Shown: piece after piece, positions 58,377-64,000 of the stretch
How the letters are laid out: every line of letters begins with the position of its first letter
How positions within the stretch are numbered: the first letter of the stretch is position 1
Assembly (NCBI RefSeq): GCF_045063725.1
Contig: NZ_CP173695.1
Origin: Sellimonas catena
GTDB taxonomy: Bacteria; Bacillota; Clostridia; Lachnospirales; Lachnospiraceae
DNA: 64,000 nucleotides
Strand: one strand, 5' to 3'
Program-made: the position numbers and the translations under genes
The notes under the pieces: model-generated
The model's input: only the letters and a program-made list of their open reading frames with translations
The model's database searches: none
Told to the model about the DNA's origin: nothing

Positions 58377-59683
58377 TACTGATTCTGCTTTCCATCTGTG
58401 AGGTGTGGATGTGCTATCAGGTCTTATACCGGACGGTATTGGAGAAGGAGCATCTGCGGAAATGGCAAAAGGTGCTGATCTGGGGGAATATTCTGGGGGC
58501 AGGCATCATTTTAGGGATTAATCGTAAGCTCCTTTTTTTCTCTATTACCATGTTTGTATTCGTTATTTCAATTACGCTATTCTGTGCCTGGATTGTAGAG
58601 AGAAAGAATATGTTAATTAAAATAGAAATCATTATTCTATATTATACGATTCTTGCTTTGCTGGATTTTTTCTGCGGATTTATCAGCATGGAAATGATCG
58701 GAAAACAATTTTGGGAAGAGATATATAAGTTTTCGCAGTCCATGGTGCAATGTGCGTTGTTTTTGATACCAAGAGCAGGTGTAGCTCTGCTTTTGGCAAA
58801 ATGGGAAGAAAACGGTTTGGTTTTAAAAGGGGACAGAAAGAAGCTTGCACTCCTTTGTGCTATGTTTTTAGGACTTTTGAGGATATATTGGGTCATAATG
58901 ATGAATATGGCAATAGATGCCAGAAAGGCACAAGGATGGGGTGCGGCAGTTTCGATGGTATTTGTGAGTGTGTTAACAGCAGGAGTTTTCATGTTTTTTC
59001 ATCGTTTTCAACTGTTGAAAACAGAAAACAAAATGCTGTTGGAAATGGAAATACTATCCGAAAATCATATGAAAGATATGAAAATCATGATGGAAAAGAA
59101 CAGAATACAGACCCATGACATGAAGCATCATCTGCTGATTTTGCGTGAGTATGGACAGGAGAAACAATGGGATTCGCTAATGTCATATCTCAACGAGTTG
59201 TCGGATGACATTTTGGTACAAAAGAAGACGGTGTGGACTCAAGTTGGAATTTTGGATACCCTTCTGGAACAGAAAAAGACAAAAGCAGAGTCAAAGGGGA
59301 TCGAAGTTCGTGTCCAGGCGGATCGAATCGTAGGACTGCCTTTTTCAGATATGGAAATCTGCACCTTATTCAGTAATCTTTTGGACAATGCCATCGAAGC
59401 CTGTGAGAAAATCGAGGATGACAGGCGGTGGGTTGCGATACAGATCACACGAAAATCAGGGATGCTTTATCTTACCATTTCCAACAGTATCAAAGACAGA
59501 CCGGCAGAACAAGAGGGAAAATTGATTACGAATAAACAAAATCATCAACTGCATGGGTATGGGATCAAAAGTGTACAGAAGATTGTCCGTAAATACGAAG
59601 GAGACTTTTCTTATCAGATACGTGAAAGTGAATTTATAGTAACCATTACATTTTGGAGATTAGAGGAGAGAAACGAAATATGA
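58352..59683 (+). CDS. AgrC-like GHKL sensor kinase
   Basis: A 443-residue kinase with about six membrane helices in the first 220 residues, then a dimerisation segment with the phospho-His THDMKHHLLIL near 250, N-box LFSNLLDNAIEACEKI near 342, and GYGIKSVQKIVRKYEG near 400. This is the AgrC/ComD group that detects extracellular peptides. The probable ligand is the product of the adjacent lanthipeptide gene, which would make the locus self-inducing. It overlaps the precursor gene by four bases (ATGA). Confidence 0.9.
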   Translation: MGRQIHGIVLILLSICEVWMCYQVLYRTVLEKEHLRKWQKVLIWGNILGAGIILGINRKLLFFSITMFVFVISITLFCAWIVERKNMLIKIEIIILYYTILALLDFFCGFISMEMIGKQFWEEIYKFSQSMVQCALFLIPRAGVALLLAKWEENGLVLKGDRKKLALLCAMFLGLLRIYWVIMMNMAIDARKAQGWGAAVSMVFVSVLTAGVFMFFHRFQLLKTENKMLLEMEILSENHMKDMKIMMEKNRIQTHDMKHHLLILREYGQEKQWDSLMSYLNELSDDILVQKKTVWTQVGILDTLLEQKKTKAESKGIEVRVQADRIVGLPFSDMEICTLFSNLLDNAIEACEKIEDDRRWVAIQITRKSGMLYLTISNSIKDRPAEQEGKLITNKQNHQLHGYGIKSVQKIVRKYEGDFSYQIRESEFIVTITFWRLEERNEI

Positions 59684-59829
59684 ATCAAGAAGTGTATTTG
59701 TATACTGCCGGAGACTTAAAAAGCGAATTAAAAGAAATAAACGGGATGCAAGATCTGGAATTGGAAGAAGCAGTAGAGCGTTTTACTAATCCGGCTGGAG
59801 ATACCTTTTTAACAATCTTATGTTGCTAA
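59680..59829 (+). CDS. lanA: Lanthipeptide precursor, class II
   Basis: A 49-residue peptide, MNQEVYLYTAGDLKSELKEI...NPAGDTFLTILCC. Acidic, Leu-rich leader (ELEEAVERF) and a double-Gly-like NPAG site separate a very short core DTFLTILCC, with two Thr and two C-terminal Cys. A CysCys end also closes lacticin-481 group lantibiotics. The gene overlaps the kinase gene by four bases and precedes a terminator and LanM, the usual order. If cleavage is earlier, the core might include FTNPAGD as well. Too short for many gene finders. Confidence 0.72.
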   Translation: MNQEVYLYTAGDLKSELKEINGMQDLELEEAVERFTNPAGDTFLTILCC

Positions 59830-59839
59830 TTATTTTAAG

Positions 59840-59872
59840 AGCAGGATGTTCATGCGAGCATCCTGCTTTTTT
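59840..59872 (+). terminator. Terminator between lanA and lanM
   Basis: AGCAGGATG and CATCCTGCT form a perfect 9-bp stem with a 10-base loop, followed by six T. Leaky terminators here keep the precursor more abundant than its enzyme. Confidence 0.85.
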
Positions 59873-59883
59873 CGGAGGAGCTT

Positions 59884-62800
59884 ATGAAAGATACGTATTT
59901 GTGGGAGAGAGAGTATAGAAAAGACCAGAAGAAACCAGCCAATGAAAAGAAAAAGCAATACTGGGAGCAGCTTTTAGGAGAAGCTTTGGTGTCGGAACTT
60001 CAAAAGCGACATCCTGACTTTCAGGCATATCTGGAAGATCAAAGATTTGAGCGAAAAGAAGGGACTTACACGGGAAGTTTGCGTGTGGAATATAGGGAAT
60101 GGAATGATCCATCAAAGGAGATACGAAGAAAGATTGGAGATACGAAGCTGTTTTTTGCAGAATTTTACCAGCCTTTTTTGATAACAGGAATAGAGGAATT
60201 CAAACGTCAGTTACATACCGGGAAAGAGCAGATCACTTCGGGCGTATATGAAGATTTTGGGAATGAACTGGCGGTCCGTCTGCAAAATATGGCACTTCGC
60301 ACTTTGATTGCGGAAATGCATGGTTACAAGCAAAGGGGAATGCTAAAGGGAGCGGACTCGAAAGAGGAGTATCAGGACTTTTGCAGAATATGTGGAAGAA
60401 AAGAGTTTTTCTATTATATCGCAGCCACCTATCCGGTTCTGATTCGATGTATCCGGGAGCGTATAGAGTGTCAGATCCAGTACTATGTACAGGTAGTGCA
60501 ATGGTTCCGGGAAGATTCTGATAAAATCGGGGAACTCTTTTTTGACGGGGGAACTCAGGGCAGGATCACAGGGATAGAATCGGGACTATCGGATCTTCAT
60601 AACGGTGGGAAAGAAGTACTGAAAATATGTCTGGAAAACGGGAAAAAGCTACTTTTAAAACCTCGTTCTATGGAGAATGAACAGTTTTTCACAAGGCTTC
60701 TGGGGTGGATCAGTGAAAGGACGGGTTCAAGCCAGTATCATTATAGAATCCTGTCCTGCCGCGACCATAGCTGGTGTGAAATCGTGGAATATCAAAGCTG
60801 TGAATCGGAGCAGGAGATCCGTCAGTATTACAGACGACTGGGAGAACAGCTCTTTCTCTCCTATCTCCTTGGAACGAGTGATATCCATGCGGAAAATCTG
60901 ATTGCCTGTGGAGCATATCCGGTGATTGTGGATCTGGAAGCATTGGCACGACCGGGGAAAGAGATACAGGCAGAGTCAGCGGAGGATGCAATTTATTCCT
61001 GGATTCCGGGAATCGGTGATTGGAACAGGAATCCTGCCTTTTTATGTGTGGAACAAAGAGGGAGAGGGAATTGACGGGAGCGCCATTCACAGCAAGAAAG
61101 GTCAAAAGCTTCCATTTCAGATTCCGGCGGTGGCGGAAGAAGAGACTTCCAACATGTATATCACCTACCGGGAGGGAGTTACTTCCGCAGGCAGGAATCT
61201 TGCATGGATGAAAGGAAAAGAGGAAACGATCACGGCATATGTGGACGATCTTCTTAGAGGATTTTCCGAGGCGTATCAGGCAGTGGAGAAAGAAAAAAGA
61301 AGCTTTCAAAGTGTTCTGGAAGAAGGGAAAGGACTCAAAAGCAGGGTTGTTTTGATGCATACGCAGCGGTACGCGATGCTGTTAAACAGTTCCTATCACC
61401 CGTCCCTTCTGATGGATGGAGCGGATCGGGAAATCTTCCTGTGTTCCATTGGACAGGGACGCCGGGACAGGGAAGAGCGGATTGTCCGGGAAGAAATCCG
61501 GGCATTGCTGCGGGGAGACATCCCATGCTTTTCCAGTGGAATGGATGAGAAGAGCTTATATGCCGGAGAGGAGAAGTGTGAGGAAGCCTTTTTTCAAAGG
61601 ACAGCATACAGCCGGATTCTGGAACGTCTGGGAGGGATCGGTCAATCGGACCGGAATAAGCAGTGTGATCTGATTCGTACATCCATGGAACTTATTCCGG
61701 AGAATAAAGAGCATTTTGTGAATCAGATATACGAAGTCAGAGCGGACGAGGAATTTGAACGGACGGTGAATAAGGAAAGTCTGGATCGGGTCATTACTAT
61801 GCTGTCAGACAGATTGTGCAGTTATGCGCTCTGGAATCAGAAGAGGAGCGAGGTGAGCTGGCCTGTCCTTCGCTTTGCTTCTTCCGGGAGCTGTGCGTGG
61901 CAGATCCGTCCGATGGGTATTTACTTTTATGATGGATTAAGCGGGATGCTGCTCCTTACTACTGTGATGCAGGAAAAACAAAAATCCGAAAGAATTGAGA
62001 GAATTCAGAAAGCGTTACAGAGACAGTTGTTTCGATATACAGATGAGGGGATGGAAGATCTAAAGAATCTACAGTCCCAAAATACCGGGGCGTATACAGG
62101 GGAAAGTTCTGTCGTCTATACCTATTTAAAACTGTATCAACTGACAAAGGAAGCGATTTATTTACAGTATGCCAGAAAACATGAAGAAATCGTTTCAAAA
62201 ATCGTTCCGAAAGATACTTGTGCCGACCTGCTTGGAGGGAAAGCGGGAGCAGCATGGATCTTCCTTCAGATGTTTGAGCAGACGGGAGAAGAGAGATATG
62301 TGAAGGAGGCAGAAAAGGCGGTCTACTCTATGCTCCCGCAGGCGGTGAAGATGGATTGCGGAATCGGATGGAAATTGGAAACAGGAGAAAATCCAGTCAG
62401 TGGAATGGCACATGGAAACGCAGGAATTTTGATGCCGGTTCTTGCACTTTGGGAACTTACGAAGAAACAGGAGTATGAAATCCTGGCAGAAAAGATCCGG
62501 GAATATGAAGAGAGCCTTTATGATGAAAAAAGAGGAAACTGGATCGATCGAAGGAAAGATAAGGAAGAAGGAGAAGATACCGTAGCATGGTGCCATGGGG
62601 CGGCCGGGATCTTACTTGCGAGGCTGTGGTGCTATCAACGTGTGACGGACAGAGCATGGAAGGAAAGGTTGAAAAACGATATTGAAAGAGCGTATCGAAA
62701 AACAGAAACATACTGGAAACGCGACAGCTGGAGTCTGTGTCATGGAACAGGAGGTAATCTGTGGATTCTGGATATCGCAGATCGGGTACTTGGGAAGGAA

Positions 62801-62917
62801 CAAAAGAACAGGATGGATATAGACGAATTCCGATTACTTCCACAGGAGAGATTGAATCCGGGGATTATGGGCGGATATGGGGGAATATTGTTATATCTTC
62901 TGCAAAAAATAAACTGA
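59884..62917 (+). pseudogene. lanM: LanM class II lanthionine synthetase, frameshifted
   Basis: The reading frame from ATG 59884 (GGAGGAG four bases upstream) encodes the LanM dehydratase region (SDIHAENLIACGAYPVIVDLEAL near residue 335) but ends at 61074. The rest continues in the next frame to 62917. Removing one G from GGG at 61008-61010 joins them as IYSWIPESVIGTGILPFYVW, the normal ESVxxTGxLP junction, giving 1010 residues, the usual LanM length. The C-terminal cyclase has zinc motifs GMAHGNAG, WCHGAAG and LCHGTGG. It should dehydrate Ser/Thr of the precursor and form lanthionine rings. The lesion leaves two fragments unless it is a sequencing error. Confidence 0.87.
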
Positions 62918-62970
62918 AAACAAAAAGAATATAAATCAAAGAACAGAAAAATAAATTAAATAAAAGAGTA

Positions 62971-62999
62971 TTGAAAAAACAATAATGATGAATTAAAGT
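62971..62999 (+). promoter_or_regulatory. Possible promoter downstream of lanM
   Basis: TTGAAA (62971-62976), 17-base spacer, TAAAGT (62994-62999) in a very AT-rich 225-base spacer without a gene. It may drive the two small genes that follow. Confidence 0.35.
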
Positions 63000-63142
63000 A
63001 TAACTAACATAACAGAGAAAAAAGAGAGAATGAGGTGATGCCGGTGTATTTTAAAATATAATATTTTTTGAAAAACAAAAAGGCGTTTTGATAAGTAGAG
63101 GGATGGTTGAATAATCTACTCAGCACCAGCAAGGGGTGAATT

Positions 63143-63403
63143 ATGAAAAGAAAATCTAAAATCAATTACCCGGCGATACTAGTGATCCTTACTGCAGTCG
63201 TATATGAGTTTATGTATAAACAAAATTTTTCTTCAATCTGGCTCAATTTTGTATCAACGATGGCTTCGGTCAGTTTTTCGATCTATCTGTTTTTTGAATG
63301 GAAAAAATCTCGCCGCCGTTTTGAACTGATATGCTTTATACTTTCTTTAATCCCAATATTTATTATTGGCAGTTATGTAATCAGAGTTTTGATGAAACAA
63401 TAG
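63143..63403 (+). CDS. Small membrane protein in the lanthipeptide locus
   Basis: An 86-residue basic protein with three hydrophobic segments (about 9-25, 32-50 and 62-80) and KSRRRF between the last two, consistent with an integral membrane protein. RBS AGGGGTG is close to consensus. No family is recognised. Its place after lanM and before a lipoprotein suggests producer immunity, where small membrane proteins and lipoproteins are common, but this is inference. Confidence 0.6.
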   Translation: MKRKSKINYPAILVILTAVVYEFMYKQNFSSIWLNFVSTMASVSFSIYLFFEWKKSRRRFELICFILSLIPIFIIGSYVIRVLMKQ

Positions 63404-63432
63404 ATGCAAAGGAAATCTGGAGGAACTTGGGA

Positions 63433-63996
63433 ATGGATCACCAAACTATAAAGAGAATATTGGTATTCTCCTTGTGTGCAGTCATAATAAGCTTGTCAGG
63501 TTGTTCTAAGGGAGAAGAAGAGCAAAAAGAGAAAGAAGTAGTAACTACGGTACTGGAAAAATTGTTTACAATTCCAAATCAGAAAATGCAGGATGCCTAT
63601 GAAGAAGCAACGAAGATGGCAGAGCAGGATTCTTCTGAGACAACAGAACCGGGTGCATATGGAGTATATGATTTTCAAAAGTTACTGGAAGAAATGTACG
63701 GTTCATATTTTACAGAGGAAGGAATTGAAAGTATACCGTACTGGATTTATACGAATTTGAATGTATATGCTGCGGATCGGGATGTGACAGTTACGTTTAA
63801 AAGTGCGGATGTCCAGCCGGAAGAAAGCTCGGAGGGAAATTATTATACATTTGTAACTGAATTGGAGTATTCTATTGGTCGGGAAGAGGCATCGTTTGAA
63901 CAGAATGGAACGGTACTGTTTGAAGATGGAAAGATCAAAAATATTTACTTTGCGGATGGGCTGATGACAGAGATTGAAAATCAACTGTTTATGTAA
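63433..63996 (+). CDS. Putative lipoprotein in the lanthipeptide locus
   Basis: A 187-residue lipoprotein: MDHQTIKRILVFSLCAVIISLSGC with lipobox SLSGC, Cys24. GGAGG at 63419-63423 supports ATG 63433; a longer in-frame start at 63331 would bury the signal peptide. The mature part is acidic (KGEEEQKEKE) with a mixed alpha/beta C-terminal half. I do not recognise the domain. A surface lipoprotein next to lanM is a candidate LanI-type immunity factor or may have an unrelated envelope role. Confidence 0.65.
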   Translation: MDHQTIKRILVFSLCAVIISLSGCSKGEEEQKEKEVVTTVLEKLFTIPNQKMQDAYEEATKMAEQDSSETTEPGAYGVYDFQKLLEEMYGSYFTEEGIESIPYWIYTNLNVYAADRDVTVTFKSADVQPEESSEGNYYTFVTELEYSIGREEASFEQNGTVLFEDGKIKNIYFADGLMTEIENQLFM

Positions 63997-64000
63997 GAGA

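Noticed and set aside
60990..61030. Programmed ribosomal frameshifting in lanM.
   Set aside because: There is no slippery heptamer or obvious downstream pseudoknot, and LanM proteins are not known to use frameshifting.
63038..63061. Seven-codon ORF MPVYFKI with a GAGGTG in front, between lanM and the small membrane gene.
   Set aside because: Too short, very AT-rich context, no conservation evidence; most likely chance.
1..64000. CRISPR arrays, tRNA or rRNA genes, prophage structural genes.
   Set aside because: No regularly spaced direct repeats, no cloverleaf-like sequences with CCA ends and no capsid, tail or integrase proteins were seen.

Overview
The window looks like chromosome of a spore-forming, anaerobic gut Firmicute of the Lachnospiraceae type. 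The evidence is the mix of genes: SpoIIR and a SipL-like LysM protein (sporulation), an ECF transporter, a clostridial-type secondary alcohol dehydrogenase, GH127 and GH32 glycosidases, a UGA-containing selenoprotein, strong AGGAGG ribosome binding sites and an M-box riboswitch. No rRNA, tRNA or CRISPR array was seen. The assignment is inferred from gene content, not from a database match.

Layout. 1-1.8 kb: the end of a type II Wadjet defence operon (jetC end, jetD). 1.9-4.3 kb, minus strand: alcohol dehydrogenase, a CobW-type metallochaperone GTPase, and a 98-residue selenoprotein read through an in-frame UGA followed by a SECIS-like hairpin. 4.6-10.5 kb: one operon with a complete ECF transporter, two phosphatases (PHP and inositol-monophosphatase type) and an RpiR/SIS regulator. 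10.6-17.6 kb: HAD phosphatase, methyltransferase, a two-component system and an ABC ATPase/FtsX permease pair. 17.7-23 kb: GH127 and DUF4432 sugar genes, a MATE exporter, an AraC regulator and an unlisted 26-residue ORF with its own RBS and terminator. 23.2-29.7 kb: PepSY lipoprotein with its two-component system, Mg-riboswitch-controlled mgtE, an SPFH protein with a ribbon-helix-helix partner, and a DUF2007 protein. 29.8-35.1 kb: GH32 enzyme, HAD phosphatase and a macro-GNAT fusion, an operon split by a 1.93-kb IS6-like insertion. 35.2-39.9 kb: LysR regulator and a heterodimeric ABC exporter whose first gene has a frameshift. 40-46 kb: ferredoxin-type aldo-keto reductase, then minus-strand HAD, murF, ddl and pncB. 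46.2-48.4 kb: a Crh-like HPr and an AT-rich ATPase/TOPRIM pair resembling OLD/PARIS defence modules. 48.5-56.8 kb: lipid, sporulation and isoprenoid genes (plsC, sipL-like, ispE, spoIIR, CDF transporter, thioesterase, cvfB). 57-64 kb: a type II lanthipeptide locus with agr-like sensor and regulator, a 49-residue precursor ending in CysCys, a frameshifted LanM and two possible immunity proteins.

The most unusual signal is a family of four 34-bp palindromes (GGGGACGTGTTCC...GGAACACGTCCCC) sitting at 3' ends of genes. The genes running into them have almost only A- or C-ending codons, and the gene running away from one has mostly G- or T-ending codons. Each palindrome therefore marks a local switch in strand composition, as a small replication origin or a strand-biased mutation hotspot would.
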